From assembly GCF_900312675.1 (NCBI RefSeq), contig NZ_OMPC01000006.1:207581-271580 (forward strand): 64,000 bases of DNA. Direction: 5' to 3'. Under the pieces are notes generated by a model. The model saw only the letters and a list, made by a program, of their open reading frames with translations. It did no database searches and was not told the origin of the DNA. The DNA is from Aliivibrio sp. EL58. Lineage in GTDB: Bacteria > Pseudomonadota > Gammaproteobacteria > Enterobacterales > Vibrionaceae. The translations under genes and the position numbers were made by a program. Shown in pieces: positions 11,308 through 21,614 of this stretch (position 1 is the stretch's first letter; every line of letters starts with the position of its first letter).

Positions 11308-12387
11308 TTATCCTTGGGCTATTTTGCCATGTTCTATCTTGAACATCTTGCTTTCTTCATCATGCATATCTGCAATCTGATCAGCAGTTATTGAACTAAT
11401 AAACACCTGTGCCTTCGTCTGTTTCAAATATTGAGCCAGCAATTGGCGACGGTGACTATCCAGTTCAGAAGCAAAATCGTCTATTAAATAGATGCACTGC
11501 TTTCCTGTTGCCTCAGTTAAATGTTGTCCTTGCGCTAATCGTAACGCACATACCATCAACTTAAGTTGACCACGAGACAACACATCCTCAACAGGAGTGC
11601 CTGCAACTTTAATTCGTAAGTCGGCTTTATTTGGGCCGCCGACGGTATAGCCCAGCTGTTTATCTCGCTCAAAGTTTTTCTTGAGCAAATCTGCGTATGG
11701 GGTTTCTCTGTCCCAACCGCGATAGTATGACAGCTTTATGTCATATTCAGGTAAGAATGCCTGACATATTTGTTGAGTCGCTTCAGATATGTGATTGATG
11801 TAGTCTACACGCCATTGATCTATTTTTTCAGCCAATTGCGCCAGTTCTAAATCCCAGTAGCTTAACTCTCGATAACTGTGTGCCGTTTTTAATAATGCGT
11901 TACGTTGTTTAGTTAGTCGCTTCACTCGACTCCATGCTTCATAAAAAGCAGGTTCCACGTGAAACACTCCCCAATCAATAAACGCTCGGCGAAATTTAGG
12001 GCCATCAGTAACTAATTCAAACCCTTCTGGGTGGATCAGTTGAAGTGGTAAAACCTTGGCTAATTGTGCCAGTTTTTGACCACTTTCTCCGCCTATTTTA
12101 ACTTCAGTTGTCCCATCACGCTGTTTATTTATGCCGATTGGCAATTCAAGCTTATCTGGAGTGGTAAAACGTCCATGAATAAAAAGCTCGTCACAGTCAT
12201 TTCGAATAATTCGACCTGTTAACGAGCTTTTAAATGAACGACCGTGTCCGAGCAAATATATCGCTTCTAAAACACTGGTTTTGCCACTGCCATTAGCACC
12301 AGTAACAAAGTTAAATCCTGATGATAATTGAATATCGCACGTCTTTATATTGCGAAAATCATTAATAATTAAGCGTGATAATGGCAT
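11308..12387 (-). CDS. recF: DNA replication and repair protein RecF
   Basis: The 359-residue ABC-type ATPase has Walker [10 protein letters not shown] near residue 31, the signature LSRGQLKLM, and Walker [14 protein letters not shown]. The N-terminal [14 protein letters not shown] is typical. RecF with RecO and RecR loads RecA at single-strand gaps and helps restart stalled forks. It lies 14 bases after dnaN. The coding sequence contains a perfect candidate parS site (codons for VFHVEP). Confidence 0.96.
   Translation of the reverse strand: MPLSRLIINDFRNIKTCDIQLSSGFNFVTGANGSGKTSVLEAIYLLGHGRSFKSSLTGRIIRNDCDELFIHGRFTTPDKLELPIGINKQRDGTTEVKIGGESGQKLAQLAKVLPLQLIHPEGFELVTDGPKFRRAFIDWGVFHVEPAFYEAWSRVKRLTKQRNALLKTAHSYRELSYWDLELAQLAEKIDQWRVDYINHISEATQQICQAFLPEYDIKLSYYRGWDRETPYADLLKKNFERDKQLGYTVGGPNKADLRIKVAGTPVEDVLSRGQLKLMVCALRLAQGQHLTEATGKQCIYLIDDFASELDSHRRQLLAQYLKQTKAQVFISSITADQIADMHDEESKMFKIEHGKIAQG
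11952..11965. promoter_or_regulatory. parS: Candidate parS centromere site inside recF
   Basis: The sequence GTTCCACGTGAAAC fits the chromosome I ParB1 site described for Vibrio cholerae (nGTTnCACGTGAAACn) at every fixed position. It lies about 10 kb from oriC and 14 kb from parAB, the usual origin-proximal placing. ParB would load here and spread, and ParA would move the origin region. Confidence 0.8.
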
Positions 12388-12401
12388 TGAAATTTAATAT
12401 C

Positions 12402-13502
12402 TTATAGACGAATTGGCATAACAACATATTGTGCTTCATCATTAGCGCAATCTTCTACTAACGCACTTGCATTCGCAGTTGTCATTGAGATTCGTACACG
12501 CTCACATTTTAATGTATTCAATACATCGATAACATAGCTAACATTAAAACCGATCTCGATATCATCGCCCTGGAAATCAACGTCTAAGATTTCTTCTGCT
12601 TCTTCTTGCTCAGGGTTATTTGCAGTAATACGCATTTGGTTGTTCGCTAAATTAACACGAACCCCACGGAATTTCTCATTCGATAAGATCGCCGCTCGAG
12701 CAAATGCTTGGCGCAACTCATCACAATCCGCTTCTAATGTTTTGTTGCTGCTTTGCGGCATTACACGTCGATAATCAGGAAAACGTCCATCAACAAGCTT
12801 AGAAGTAAAAACAAAATTATTCACTTCAGCTCGTACATTCGAATTACCAAACTGTAAAGTAACACTCTGATCTGGTGAGTCAAGTAGACGAACCAGCTCT
12901 TGGATGCCTTTGCGTGGCATGATCACTTGTTGTTCAGGAAGCTCAGACTCTACAGGCATATTACATACTGCCATTCGGTGACCGTCGGTTGCTACAGAAC
13001 GGAAGATATTGCCTTGCGTTTCAAACATCATACCATTGAGGTAGTAACGAACATCTTGGTTCGCCATTGAAAATTGTGTGCTTTCAATTAGCTTGCGAAG
13101 CTGTGCCTGAGAAAGGGTAATTTCTACCTCACTCTGCCAACCTTCAATATTTGGAAAGTCATTAGCCGGTAATGTTGCCAATGTGAATCGACTGCGGCCA
13201 GAACGAACTAATACACGATCGCCTTCCAATATAATAGTAATCGTTGCGCTGTCAGGCAAACCACGACAAATGTCTAGGAACTTACGCGATGGAACCGTCA
13301 CGGCACCCGCTTCAAAATCACCTTCCAGAGTAATTCGACTGATCAGCTCTACTTCTAAATCGGTTGCGGTCATTGAAAGTTGACCATTTTCTACCTGAAG
13401 TAAGATATTACCTAAGATTGGCAATGATGGACGGCCACCTAGGGCACCAGATACTTGTTGCAGTGGCTTTAATAGCAAGCTGCGTTCAATAGAAAATTTC
13501 AT
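12402..13502 (-). CDS. dnaN: DNA polymerase III beta sliding clamp
   Basis: The 366-residue product has the family N-terminus MKFSIERSLLLKPLQQVSGAL and the C-terminal VVMPIRL, which lines the partner-binding groove. Three repeated clamp domains of about 120 residues fit the length. The dimer encircles DNA and tethers polymerase III, and also recruits Hda, MutS and ligase. It lies 31 bases downstream of dnaA and just upstream of recF, in the classic order. Confidence 0.97.
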   Translation of the reverse strand: MKFSIERSLLLKPLQQVSGALGGRPSLPILGNILLQVENGQLSMTATDLEVELISRITLEGDFEAGAVTVPSRKFLDICRGLPDSATITIILEGDRVLVRSGRSRFTLATLPANDFPNIEGWQSEVEITLSQAQLRKLIESTQFSMANQDVRYYLNGMMFETQGNIFRSVATDGHRMAVCNMPVESELPEQQVIMPRKGIQELVRLLDSPDQSVTLQFGNSNVRAEVNNFVFTSKLVDGRFPDYRRVMPQSSNKTLEADCDELRQAFARAAILSNEKFRGVRVNLANNQMRITANNPEQEEAEEILDVDFQGDDIEIGFNVSYVIDVLNTLKCERVRISMTTANASALVEDCANDEAQYVVMPIRL

Positions 13503-13533
13503 AATACTCGTTTATTTAAAAGTAGATAATGAC

Positions 13534-14943
13534 TTACGATGATAACGTTCGGATTAAGTTAGAGTAGTCTTCTTTTATATCATGACTCTCTTCACGTAAT
13601 TGCGCTATTTTACGACAAGCATGAAGTACTGTTGTATGGTCTCGACCACCAAATGCATCACCGATCTCAGGTAAGCTGTGGTTGGTTAATTCTTTTGATA
13701 ACGCCATCGCCAATTGACGTGGACGAGCAACAGAACGAGAACGACGCTTAGAAAGTAAATCCGCCATTTTGATCTTGTAGTACTCAGCAACGGTTTTTTG
13801 AATATTATCGATCGTGACTAACTTTTCTTGAAGTGCTAATAAATCTCGTAGAGCTTCACGTACAAAATCAATCGTAATTGCGCGACCAGTAAAATTTGCA
13901 TTGGCAATTACACGGTTTAATGCCCCTTCTAATTCACGCACATTTGAGCGTAAACGTTTTGCAATAAAGAAAGCAACTTCATCGGCCAGATGAATCTGAT
14001 GATCTTCTGCTTTCTTCATTAAGATAGCAACACGTGTTTCTAATTCTGGCGGTTCAATCGCAACCGTAAGACCCCAACCAAAGCGAGACTTAAGACGGTC
14101 TTCAACCCCATTGATTTCTCTTGGGTATTTATCTGATGTCAGAATAATTTGTTGATTGCCTTCCAATAGCGCATTAAAGGTATGGAAGAACTCTTCTTGC
14201 GAACGCTCTTTATTCGCAAAAAATTGAATATCATCGATAAGTAATGCATCAACACTGCGGTAATAACGTTTGAATTCTTCAATCGCATTATTTTGCAGTG
14301 CTTTAACCATATCTTGCACAAAACGTTCAGAGTGCATGTATACCACTTTAGCATCTGGTTTACGTTCAAGAATCGCATTACCAACCGCTTGCAATAAGTG
14401 GGTTTTACCTAAGCCAGTTCCACCATATAAGAAAAGTGGATTATACGCCGTTCCTGGGTTATCAGAGACTTGGCGAGCAGCAGCTAAACCAAGCTGGTTT
14501 GACTTACCTTCAACGAAGTTAGTAAATTTATGCTTAGGGTTAACATTAGAACGGTGATTTAAATCAGCAGATGCAGGCTCAGCTCCCTGAGATTCCCATG
14601 GCTTATTCACTGATTGTCGAGCTTGAAGCTGTGCAGGAGCTGAAGTTGAGGCAGCAACATCTGCAGCCGTTCTTTTTGGCTCTAGTGGAGCAGATACAGG
14701 CTTGCTTCCTACTTCAAAACGTAAAGTAGGAACATCACTACCGCAGAACTCATTTAATAATGAGTTAATGCTATTTAGGTATTTATCACGAACCCAATCC
14801 AATACGAAGCGGTTCGGCGCAAATAGCGTAAGGGTATTGTCATTTAATTCAGCTTGCAGTGGTCTAACCCACATGCTGAATTCTGCGGAAGGTAATTCTT
14901 CTTGAAGGCGCTGTAAACACTGCAGCCAAAGCGATGAAGACAC
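13534..14943 (-). CDS. dnaA: Chromosomal replication initiator DnaA
   Basis: I start the gene at the GTG at 14943, giving [10 protein letters not shown] after the initiator as in other Vibrio DnaA (469 residues). A second in-frame GTG four codons upstream, at 14955, is possible. Domain I is residues ~1-90, and a variable linker follows (~90-135). Domain III, an AAA+ ATPase, has Walker [10 protein letters not shown] and Walker [11 protein letters not shown]. Domain IV carries the DNA-recognition signature [15 protein letters not shown]. DnaA-ATP binds boxes at oriC and opens the origin. Its own upstream region has DnaA boxes, so autoregulation is likely. Confidence 0.96.
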   Translation of the reverse strand: MSSSLWLQCLQRLQEELPSAEFSMWVRPLQAELNDNTLTLFAPNRFVLDWVRDKYLNSINSLLNEFCGSDVPTLRFEVGSKPVSAPLEPKRTAADVAASTSAPAQLQARQSVNKPWESQGAEPASADLNHRSNVNPKHKFTNFVEGKSNQLGLAAARQVSDNPGTAYNPLFLYGGTGLGKTHLLQAVGNAILERKPDAKVVYMHSERFVQDMVKALQNNAIEEFKRYYRSVDALLIDDIQFFANKERSQEEFFHTFNALLEGNQQIILTSDKYPREINGVEDRLKSRFGWGLTVAIEPPELETRVAILMKKAEDHQIHLADEVAFFIAKRLRSNVRELEGALNRVIANANFTGRAITIDFVREALRDLLALQEKLVTIDNIQKTVAEYYKIKMADLLSKRRSRSVARPRQLAMALSKELTNHSLPEIGDAFGGRDHTTVLHACRKIAQLREESHDIKEDYSNLIRTLSS

Positions 14944-14989
14944 GGACAACCCCACTCATAAATATTAAAAAAGGTCGCTAATTTTATAC

Positions 14990-15106
14990 TGTGGATAACT
15001 ATTGTGCCAGTGTTAGATCGATGATCCAGTGAATAAGATCGGAGTTATTCACACTGATCACGCTTTTTTACCTAGATCAACACACTTTTTACCTGAGTTA
15101 TACCCA
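14990..15106. promoter_or_regulatory. dnaA control region with DnaA boxes and oriC-like blocks
   Basis: A perfect DnaA box TTATCCACA lies on the minus strand (14990-14998). TTATTCACA (15045-15053) fits TTATnCACA, and TTATACCCA (15098-15106) has one mismatch. Several GATC (Dam) sites lie between them. Three blocks, TGTGGATAACTA, ATGATCCAGTGA and TGAATAAGATC, occur here in the same order as in oriC. This fits DnaA autorepression and SeqA control of dnaA. I did not place the dnaA promoter. Confidence 0.7.
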
Positions 15107-15237
15107 AAACCATCAACAATGGATAAAAAATAAACGCTATTAATCGTTTAGTTATTATAAATAACCAGAGGGTATTTAGAGGTCAATCGCAAAAAAAGTA
15201 TTATGTTCACTACTGATGAATAATGGGAGTATCAATC

Positions 15238-15990
15238 ATGAAATGGACAAAGAACATTCTTACAGGATTAGCGTTAACCTTAGCCGCGACACAATTTGCA
15301 CAAGCGGCAACTGAAGTAAAAGTAGGGATGTCTGGTCGTTATTTCCCATTCACCTTTGTTAAGCAAGATAAACTGCAAGGTTTTGAAGTCGATTTATGGG
15401 ATGAGATCGGTCGCCGTAATGACTATCAAGTTGAATACGTAACGGCGAGCTTTTCGGGCTTATTTGGCTTATTAGAAACCGGTCGTATTGATACGATTTC
15501 AAACCAGATTACCAAAACAGAAGCGCGTGAAGCAAAATACCTTTTTGCAGACCCTTATGTTGTCGATGGTGCGCAAATTACCGTTCGTAAAGGTAACGAC
15601 AGTATCAAGGGCATTGATGACTTAGCAGGTAAAACAGTTGCTGTTAACTTAGGCTCTAATTTTGAGAAGTTACTGCGAGATAACGACAAATCTGGTCAAA
15701 TAAACATTAAAACGTACGATACTGGTATTGAACATGATGTGGCACTAGGCCGTTCAGATGCGTTTGTGATGGATCGTCTATCAGCAGCTCAACTGATTAA
15801 AAAATCAGGATTACCACTACAGCTTGCAGGTGAACCATTTGAAACGATCGAGAATGCATGGCCGTTCGTAAAAGATGAAAAAGGCCAAAAGCTTCAACAA
15901 GAAGTGAATAAGGCTTTAGCTGAGATGCGTGAAGATGGAATACTCGCTAAAATATCTCAAAAATGGTTTGATGCTGATGTAACAAAGTAA
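15238..15990 (+). CDS. Polar amino-acid ABC transporter, substrate-binding protein
   Basis: The ATG at 15238 follows GGGAG and opens a secretion signal (MKWTKNILTGLALTLAA, cleavage near AQA-AT). An upstream in-frame ATG at 15223 is less likely. The 250-residue protein is a family 3 solute-binding protein with the typical start VKVGMSGRYFPFTFVKQDKL and the GFEVDLWDEIG motif. It captures a polar amino acid in the periplasm. The best resemblance I can name is the cystine-type branch (TcyA/TcyJ-like), but substrate cannot be read safely. A terminator separates it from the permease gene, so the binding protein is probably made in excess. Confidence 0.85.
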   Translation: MKWTKNILTGLALTLAATQFAQAATEVKVGMSGRYFPFTFVKQDKLQGFEVDLWDEIGRRNDYQVEYVTASFSGLFGLLETGRIDTISNQITKTEAREAKYLFADPYVVDGAQITVRKGNDSIKGIDDLAGKTVAVNLGSNFEKLLRDNDKSGQINIKTYDTGIEHDVALGRSDAFVMDRLSAAQLIKKSGLPLQLAGEPFETIENAWPFVKDEKGQKLQQEVNKALAEMREDGILAKISQKWFDADVTK

Positions 15991-16033
15991 GCCATACTTA
16001 TTACTAAGTAAGCATTTACTTTCGTAAACAATA

Positions 16034-16063
16034 AAGCCCACTATCATAACGTAGTGGGTTTTG
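16034..16063 (+). terminator. Hairpin between binding-protein and permease genes
   Basis: CCCACTA (16037-16043) pairs with TAGTGGG (16052-16058), followed by TTTTGTGTTTAT. It should stop most transcripts after the binding-protein gene, with readthrough or a second promoter serving the permease and ATPase. Confidence 0.7.
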
Positions 16064-16141
16064 TGTTTATTGCTTATCAAATATATATAGTCAACACTGT
16101 TTACTCATCACTTTTCTTATACTAAATAACAGAGAGACATC

Positions 16142-16813
16142 ATGGGATTTGATTTTGCGTATATGATTGAACTCCTACCTATACTATTTAAGTATTTAGG
16201 TACGACATTAGAAATGGCGATATGGGGGTTATTCTTTGCACTGGCTCTGGCGTTAGTACTGGCTAACTTAAGAGTATTTAAAGTGCCTGTATTGGATCAA
16301 CTTAGCCAGCTGTACATCAGCTTTTTTCGAGGAACACCACTACTGGTTCAATTGTTCCTACTTTATTATGGTTTACCGCAGGTATTTCCAATTTTTGTTG
16401 GCTTAGATGCCTTTAGTGCGGCAGTTATTGGATTAACTCTTCACTTTGCTGCCTATATGGCTGAGAGTATTCGTGCCGCTATCATTGGCGTTGATCGCAG
16501 TCAGATGGAAGCTAGCTTATCTATCGGCATGACAACGCCTCAAGCGATGCGTCGTATTATTCTTCCTCAAGCGACTCGAGTGGCTTTGCCCTCTTTAATG
16601 AATTATTTCATTGATATGATCAAATCCACCTCTTTAGCCTTTACGCTTGGGGTGTCTGAAATAATGGCTAAAGCACAAATGGAAGCCTCTTCCAGCTTTA
16701 AGTTTTTTGAAGCCTTCCTAGCAGTCGCTCTAATCTATTGGGGTGTCGTCGTTATTCTTACCCGAGTACAAACTTGGGCTGAAACCAAACTTAATAAGGC
16801 CTATGTACGATGA
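16142..16813 (+). CDS. Polar amino-acid ABC transporter, permease
   Basis: The 223-residue protein is a His/Glu/Gln-type permease (HisM/GlnP fold) with about five membrane helices. The N-terminal [18 protein letters not shown] motif is diagnostic. The cytoplasmic EAA loop reads [20 protein letters not shown]. It forms the membrane channel, probably as a homodimer because only one permease gene is present. Its stop codon overlaps the ATPase start by four bases (ATGA), so the two are translated together. Confidence 0.9.
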   Translation: MGFDFAYMIELLPILFKYLGTTLEMAIWGLFFALALALVLANLRVFKVPVLDQLSQLYISFFRGTPLLVQLFLLYYGLPQVFPIFVGLDAFSAAVIGLTLHFAAYMAESIRAAIIGVDRSQMEASLSIGMTTPQAMRRIILPQATRVALPSLMNYFIDMIKSTSLAFTLGVSEIMAKAQMEASSSFKFFEAFLAVALIYWGVVVILTRVQTWAETKLNKAYVR

Positions 16814-17547
16814 TAAAAATAACGAATCTACATAAAAGCTTTGGTGATACCGAAGTTCTTTCAGGTATAGACCTAACGATCAATAAAGGTGAGATAATTG
16901 CCATTATCGGCTCTAGTGGTACGGGGAAATCAACCCTACTAAGATGTGTGAATTTTCTTGAAACTGCAGACAAGGGCATCATAAGTATTGATGATGTCAG
17001 TGTGGACAGTGAAAAAAATACCAAAGCAGAAATATTAGCTTTACGACGAAAAACAGGCTTTATCTTCCAAAACTATGCCTTATTCTCTCATTTAACCGCT
17101 CGACAAAATATTGCTGAAGGCCTAATAACTGTCCACAAGTGGAACAAGGCTGATGCTCTTAGAAAAGCCCAGCAAATATTAGATGATATAGGCCTTGGCG
17201 ATAAGGGCGATAACTACCCTGCGGCCCTCTCTGGAGGCCAACAGCAGCGAGTAGGTATTGGTCGTGCAATGGCTCTTGAAGCAGAGCTATTATTGTTTGA
17301 TGAACCCACGTCAGCACTCGATCCGGAGTGGGTTAGCGAGGTTCTCGCATTAATGAAAAAATTAGCGACTCAACACCAAACGATGCTGGTTGTAACTCAC
17401 GAAATGCAATTTGCCAAAGAAGTCGCCGATAGAGTTATCTATATGGCCGATGGAAAGATCGTCGAACAAGGGACTCCTGAACAAATTTTTGGTTATCCAC
17501 AGGATCCAAAATTACAAAAATTCTTGAATCAAGTCGGGATCGCATAA
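16810..17547 (+). CDS. Polar amino-acid ABC transporter, ATPase
   Basis: The 245-residue nucleotide-binding subunit has Walker [11 protein letters not shown]-loop [11 protein letters not shown], signature [17 protein letters not shown], Walker [14 protein letters not shown], and the switch histidine in VVTHEMQFA. It drives uptake by the permease at 16142-16813. It belongs to the GlnQ/HisP/TcyN group. It starts four bases inside the permease gene. Confidence 0.92.
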   Translation: MIKITNLHKSFGDTEVLSGIDLTINKGEIIAIIGSSGTGKSTLLRCVNFLETADKGIISIDDVSVDSEKNTKAEILALRRKTGFIFQNYALFSHLTARQNIAEGLITVHKWNKADALRKAQQILDDIGLGDKGDNYPAALSGGQQQRVGIGRAMALEAELLLFDEPTSALDPEWVSEVLALMKKLATQHQTMLVVTHEMQFAKEVADRVIYMADGKIVEQGTPEQIFGYPQDPKLQKFLNQVGIA

Positions 17548-17612
17548 AGATCCTTGCGCTCTCGCTCACAAAACGTATAATTCATCGTCCGGAAAATACG
17601 TGGAACCTCTTA

Positions 17613-17641
17613 TTGACTATTTTTCTGTCAATGATTACAAT
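17613..17641 (+). promoter_or_regulatory. Sigma-70 promoter of rpmH-rnpA
   Basis: TTGACT (17613-17618) and TACAAT (17636-17641) are separated by 17 bases, a near-consensus housekeeping promoter. The transcript would start near 17648, about 84 bases before rpmH. Confidence 0.7.
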
Positions 17642-17643
17642 TC

Positions 17644-17663
17644 CGCCTCTTTGTTGAGAGGCG
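17644..17663 (+). promoter_or_regulatory. Stem-loop near the rpmH transcription start
   Basis: CGCCTCT (17644-17650) pairs perfectly with AGAGGCG (17657-17663) across a six-base loop. It would lie at or just inside the 5' end of the rpmH transcript, where it could stabilise the message or serve as an operator. No T run follows, so it is not a terminator. Confidence 0.45.
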
Positions 17664-17731
17664 TCGGAATGTACGTCCCACGCCGGGTTTAAATTAAACC
17701 TATAACTACTGATCAGTAATAAGGTAATACC

Positions 17732-17866
17732 ATGAAACGCACTTTCCAACCTTCAGTTCTTAAGCGTAAACGTTCTCACGGCTTCCGTGCTCGTATGGCA
17801 ACTAAGAACGGTCGTAACACAATCAACGCTCGTCGTGCTAAAGGCCGTAAGCGTCTATCTAAGTAA
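17732..17866 (+). CDS. rpmH: 50S ribosomal protein L34
   Basis: The 44-residue, very basic protein starts [18 protein letters not shown] and ends KGRKRLSK, an exact match to the L34 family in length and pattern. L34 sits in the 23S rRNA core of the large subunit. It is the first gene of the conserved rpmH-rnpA-yidD-yidC-mnmE order found near bacterial origins. Confidence 0.97.
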   Translation: MKRTFQPSVLKRKRSHGFRARMATKNGRNTINARRAKGRKRLSK

Positions 17867-17882
17867 TCAATAGATTATTTTG

Positions 17883-18236
17883 ATGAATTACGACTTCTCT
17901 CGGGAGTTACGCTTGTTAACTCCCGAAGATTACAAATCAGTCTTCAAGCAAGCTCATCGAGCCGGCTCACCTCACTTCACCATTCTTGCCAGAGAAAACT
18001 CACTATCACACCCTCGTTTAGGTCTTGCTGTTCCTAAGAAGCAAATTAAAACTGCTGTTGGTCGCAATAAGTTTAAACGTATTACACGTGAAAGTTTCCG
18101 CAATAAGCAACATTCCTTACCTGCGAAAGACTTTGTGGTTATCGCTAAAAAGAGTGCTCAAGAACTGAGTAACGAAGACTTTAACAAGCTATTAGATAAA
18201 TTATGGCATCGCCTGTCTCGCCCTTCTCGTGGATAG
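17883..18236 (+). CDS. rnpA: Ribonuclease P protein component
   Basis: The 117-residue basic protein has the family motif [14 protein letters not shown] and the N-terminal [20 protein letters not shown]. It binds the catalytic M1 RNA and helps cleave 5' leaders from pre-tRNA. I use the ATG at 17883. A TTG codon directly before it (17880) is a possible alternative. Neither start has a clear ribosome site, so translation may depend on rpmH, 16 bases upstream. The gene overlaps yidD by 34 bases. Confidence 0.95.
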   Translation: MNYDFSRELRLLTPEDYKSVFKQAHRAGSPHFTILARENSLSHPRLGLAVPKKQIKTAVGRNKFKRITRESFRNKQHSLPAKDFVVIAKKSAQELSNEDFNKLLDKLWHRLSRPSRG

Positions 18237-18460
18237 CAATCGGTCTAATCCGTTTTTATCAACTCGTCATCAGTCCAATGATTGGACCTCGCTGTCGATT
18301 TACTCCAACGTGTTCACATTATGCAATTGAAGCACTAAAGTCACACGGTTTAGTAAAAGGGTGTTGGCTAACTGGCAAACGTCTATTAAAATGTCATCCT
18401 TTGAATGATGGGGGCTATGACCCCATCCCACCCAAGCAGCATAAAGACAGAGAACAATAA
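18203..18460 (+). CDS. yidD: Membrane protein insertion efficiency factor YidD
   Basis: The 85-residue protein has the YidD signature: [37 protein letters not shown], and the C-terminal [13 protein letters not shown]. Three cysteines are conserved. It is a peripheral inner-membrane protein that assists YidC/Sec insertion. It begins inside rnpA in another frame and ends two bases before yidC, typical translational coupling. Confidence 0.93.
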   Translation: MASPVSPFSWIAIGLIRFYQLVISPMIGPRCRFTPTCSHYAIEALKSHGLVKGCWLTGKRLLKCHPLNDGGYDPIPPKQHKDREQ

Positions 18461-18462
18461 CG

Positions 18463-20088
18463 ATGGATACCCAACGTAATATTCTGTTGCTAGCACTGGC
18501 TTTAGTTTCTTTTTTACTTTTCCAACAATGGCAAGTAGAAACTAATCCGCAGCAACCAGCTACAGTTAGTACCGTTCAACAAACACAGACGGATGGTGAT
18601 GTTCCAACTTCTTCAACAGCAAACAGTGATACTCCAGCAGATTCAGCACAGTCTGATAAGCTGATTACAATCACAACTGATGTGCTTACTTTAAAAGTAG
18701 ATACGTTGGGTGGTGACATCATTGAATCTGTTCTTAATAAATACGATGCAGAACTAGACTCTAAAGCAAAATTCGTTCTTCTTAGAAACGATGCTGATCA
18801 CAGCTATATTGCTCAAAGTGGTTTAATCGGTCCTCAAGGCATCGATTCAAACGCTGGTCGTGCACAATTTACAGCGCAAAAAACAGATTATGTTTTAGCG
18901 GATGGCCAAAACGAATTACGCGTTCCGTTAACATTGGTGAAAGATGGTATTACTTATACTAAAACACTAGTGCTTAAACGTGACAGCTACGCTATTGATG
19001 TTGATTATACGGTTGATAACCAATCTTCAGCACCTGCAACAGTAGAAATGTACGCAAACCTAAAGCAAAACTTATTGGATGACGGCGGCAGTTTAACAAT
19101 GCCTACGTACCGTGGTGGTGCTTACTCTACTGAAGATACACGCTATAAAAAATACAGCTTTGACGACATGGAAGATAAGAACTTATCTATCGACATGACA
19201 AATGGTCAAGGTTGGGCGGGTATGCTACAACACTATTTCGCATCAGCTTGGATCCCACGTAACGTGAATGACGCAACACTAACATCACGTGTTGCTGGCG
19301 ATTACGGTTACATTGGCGTTCGTATGCCTTCGGTAACAATTCCTGCTGGTCAAGAAGCGACGCTTACAGCAACGCTTTGGACTGGTCCAAAACTTCAACC
19401 AGAAATGGCTGCAACTGCTAAATACTTAGACTTAAGTGTTGATTACGGTTGGTTATGGTTCATCGCTTCTCCTCTTCACAAACTACTGTCTTTCATTCAC
19501 GGTATTGTTGGGAACTGGGGTCTGGCGATCATGTTCTTAACGTTCATCGTTCGTGGTGCAATGTACCCACTAACGAAAGCACAATACACGTCAATGGCTA
19601 AAATGCGTATGCTTCAACCTAAGTTGACTGCAATGCGTGAACGTATTGGTGATGACCGCCAACGTATGAGCCAAGAAATGATGGAGCTTTATAAGAAAGA
19701 AAAAGTAAACCCACTAGGTGGCTGTTTACCAATAGTTCTTCAAATGCCAATCTTCATTTCTCTGTACTGGGCACTAATGGAATCAGTTGAACTTCGTCAT
19801 TCTCCATTCTTTGGTTGGATCACGGATTTATCAGCACAAGACCCATACTACATCCTGCCATTACTAATGGGTGCAAGTATGTTCTTAATCCAGAAGATGA
19901 GCCCAACAACAGTAACGGATCCAATGCAACAGAAGATCATGACATTCATGCCTGTAATGTTCACTGTATTCTTCTTATGGTTCCCAGCTGGCCTAGTTCT
20001 TTACTGGTTAGTTTCAAACATCGTAACGTTAATTCAGCAAACGCTGATTTACCGTGCTCTTGAGAAAAAAGGCTTACATTCTAAGTAA
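18463..20088 (+). CDS. yidC: Membrane protein insertase YidC
   Basis: The 541-residue protein matches the gammaproteobacterial form. A first membrane helix ([15 protein letters not shown]) is followed by a periplasmic beta-sandwich domain (about residues 60-340). The five-helix insertase core begins near [19 protein letters not shown], whose arginine is the conserved hydrophilic-groove residue. YidC inserts and folds inner-membrane proteins alone or with SecYEG. Its known clients include ATP synthase subunit c, whose gene atpE is also in this window. Confidence 0.97.
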   Translation: MDTQRNILLLALALVSFLLFQQWQVETNPQQPATVSTVQQTQTDGDVPTSSTANSDTPADSAQSDKLITITTDVLTLKVDTLGGDIIESVLNKYDAELDSKAKFVLLRNDADHSYIAQSGLIGPQGIDSNAGRAQFTAQKTDYVLADGQNELRVPLTLVKDGITYTKTLVLKRDSYAIDVDYTVDNQSSAPATVEMYANLKQNLLDDGGSLTMPTYRGGAYSTEDTRYKKYSFDDMEDKNLSIDMTNGQGWAGMLQHYFASAWIPRNVNDATLTSRVAGDYGYIGVRMPSVTIPAGQEATLTATLWTGPKLQPEMAATAKYLDLSVDYGWLWFIASPLHKLLSFIHGIVGNWGLAIMFLTFIVRGAMYPLTKAQYTSMAKMRMLQPKLTAMRERIGDDRQRMSQEMMELYKKEKVNPLGGCLPIVLQMPIFISLYWALMESVELRHSPFFGWITDLSAQDPYYILPLLMGASMFLIQKMSPTTVTDPMQQKIMTFMPVMFTVFFLWFPAGLVLYWLVSNIVTLIQQTLIYRALEKKGLHSK

Positions 20089-20112
20089 GTTGAATTTCTA
20101 AAGAAGTAAACA

Positions 20113-20141
20113 AAAGGCGGCCTATGGTCGCCTTTTTTGTT
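20113..20141 (+). terminator. Terminator after yidC
   Basis: GGCGGCC (20116-20122) pairs with GGTCGCC (20126-20132), followed by TTTTTTGTTTT. The hairpin is almost the same as those after tusA and atpC. Confidence 0.85.
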
Positions 20142-20186
20142 TTATCGGCTTACAATATGCTCAAGCAATAGACATTAAGAATAATC

Positions 20187-21554
20187 ATGACATTACATAC
20201 AGACACCATCGTTGCACAAGCAACAGCACCAGGCCGAGGCGGCGTAGGCATCATTCGTGTATCCGGACCTAAAGCTCAACAAGTCGCTTTAGAAGTGGTA
20301 GGAAAGACCCTTAAACCTCGCTATGCAGAATACACCCCATTTAAAAATGATAATGGCCTTGAACTCGATCAAGGGATTGCACTTTACTTCCCTAACCCTC
20401 ATTCATTTACCGGTGAAGATGTTTTAGAGCTTCAAGGACATGGTGGTCCTGTTGTCATGGATATGCTGATTAAACGCATCTTAAAAATTGATGGCGTTCG
20501 CCCTGCTCGACCTGGCGAATTTTCAGAAAGAGCTTTTTTGAATGATAAAATGGATTTAGCTCAAGCCGAAGCCATTGCCGATTTAATCGATGCAAGTTCT
20601 GAAGAAGCAGCAAAATCTGCATTAAATTCACTACAAGGTGTCTTTTCAAATAAAATTAACACCTTAGTTGAATCCCTTATTTACCTTCGAATTTATGTTG
20701 AAGCCGCCATTGATTTCCCAGAAGAAGAGATCGACTTTTTAGCTGATGGCAAAGTCAGTGGTGATTTACAAGGGATCATTGATAACCTTAATGCCGTTCG
20801 CCAAGAAGCTAATCAAGGGGCGATCATGCGTGAAGGGATGAAAGTCGTTATTGCTGGACGCCCTAATGCAGGTAAATCTAGCCTACTAAATGCCTTATCA
20901 GGTAAAGACAGCGCTATCGTTACTGATATCGCAGGAACCACGCGTGATGTACTCAGAGAGCACATTCACATTGATGGTATGCCTTTGCATATCATTGATA
21001 CTGCTGGCCTTCGTGAAGCCTCTGATGAAGTAGAGCGTATTGGTATTGAACGAGCATGGGATGAAATTGCTCAAGCCGATCGCGTTTTATTTATGGTTGA
21101 TGGCACAACCACTGACGCAACAGACCCTAAAGTAATCTGGCCAGAGTTTCTTGATCGCTTACCTAAAAACATGGGCATGACAGTGATCAGAAATAAAGCG
21201 GATCAAACCGGTGAAGATCTAGGTATTTGCCACGTTAACGATCCTACCCTTATTCGTTTGTCTGCAAAAACGGGGGAAGGTGTCGATGCTTTACGTCTGC
21301 ATTTAAAAGAATGTATGGGTTTCTCAGGTAATCAAGAAGGTGGCTTTATGGCTCGCCGTCGTCACCTAGAAGCGTTAGAGAAAGCGGCTCAGCATCTTGA
21401 TATAGGCCAACAACAACTTGAAGGTTACATGGCCGGTGAGATCCTGGCAGAAGAGCTTAGAATTGCACAACAGCATCTTAGCGAGATCACAGGAGAATTT
21501 ACTTCAGATGATCTACTAGGTCGAATATTTACCTCTTTCTGTATCGGTAAATAA
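20187..21554 (+). CDS. mnmE: tRNA modification GTPase MnmE
   Basis: The 455-residue protein starts [20 protein letters not shown]. It has an N-terminal tetrahydrofolate-binding domain, a G domain with [11 protein letters not shown] (P-loop), [15 protein letters not shown] and NKAD, and ends in the family motif CIGK. With MnmG it adds the carboxymethylaminomethyl group to U34 of certain tRNAs. Its partner mnmG lies just across oriC, 0.9 kb away. Confidence 0.97.
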   Translation: MTLHTDTIVAQATAPGRGGVGIIRVSGPKAQQVALEVVGKTLKPRYAEYTPFKNDNGLELDQGIALYFPNPHSFTGEDVLELQGHGGPVVMDMLIKRILKIDGVRPARPGEFSERAFLNDKMDLAQAEAIADLIDASSEEAAKSALNSLQGVFSNKINTLVESLIYLRIYVEAAIDFPEEEIDFLADGKVSGDLQGIIDNLNAVRQEANQGAIMREGMKVVIAGRPNAGKSSLLNALSGKDSAIVTDIAGTTRDVLREHIHIDGMPLHIIDTAGLREASDEVERIGIERAWDEIAQADRVLFMVDGTTTDATDPKVIWPEFLDRLPKNMGMTVIRNKADQTGEDLGICHVNDPTLIRLSAKTGEGVDALRLHLKECMGFSGNQEGGFMARRRHLEALEKAAQHLDIGQQQLEGYMAGEILAEELRIAQQHLSEITGEFTSDDLLGRIFTSFCIGK

Positions 21555-21577
21555 TCCCCCAAATCACACCAACAATC

Positions 21578-21601
21578 ATGGGCTATTATGGCCCATTTTT
21601 T
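21578..21601 (+). terminator. Terminator after mnmE
   Basis: ATGGGC (21578-21583) pairs with GCCCAT (21591-21596), followed by TTTTTAT. It leaves only 13 bases before mioC, so mioC is probably expressed by readthrough or from a promoter overlapping this region. Confidence 0.7.
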
Positions 21602-21614
21602 ATAGGAAAAATTC

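Noticed and set aside
18081..18094. ATTACACGTGAAAG in rnpA as a second parS
   Set aside because: It differs from the consensus at two fixed positions, both in the outer arms. It could be a weak site, but I do not call it.
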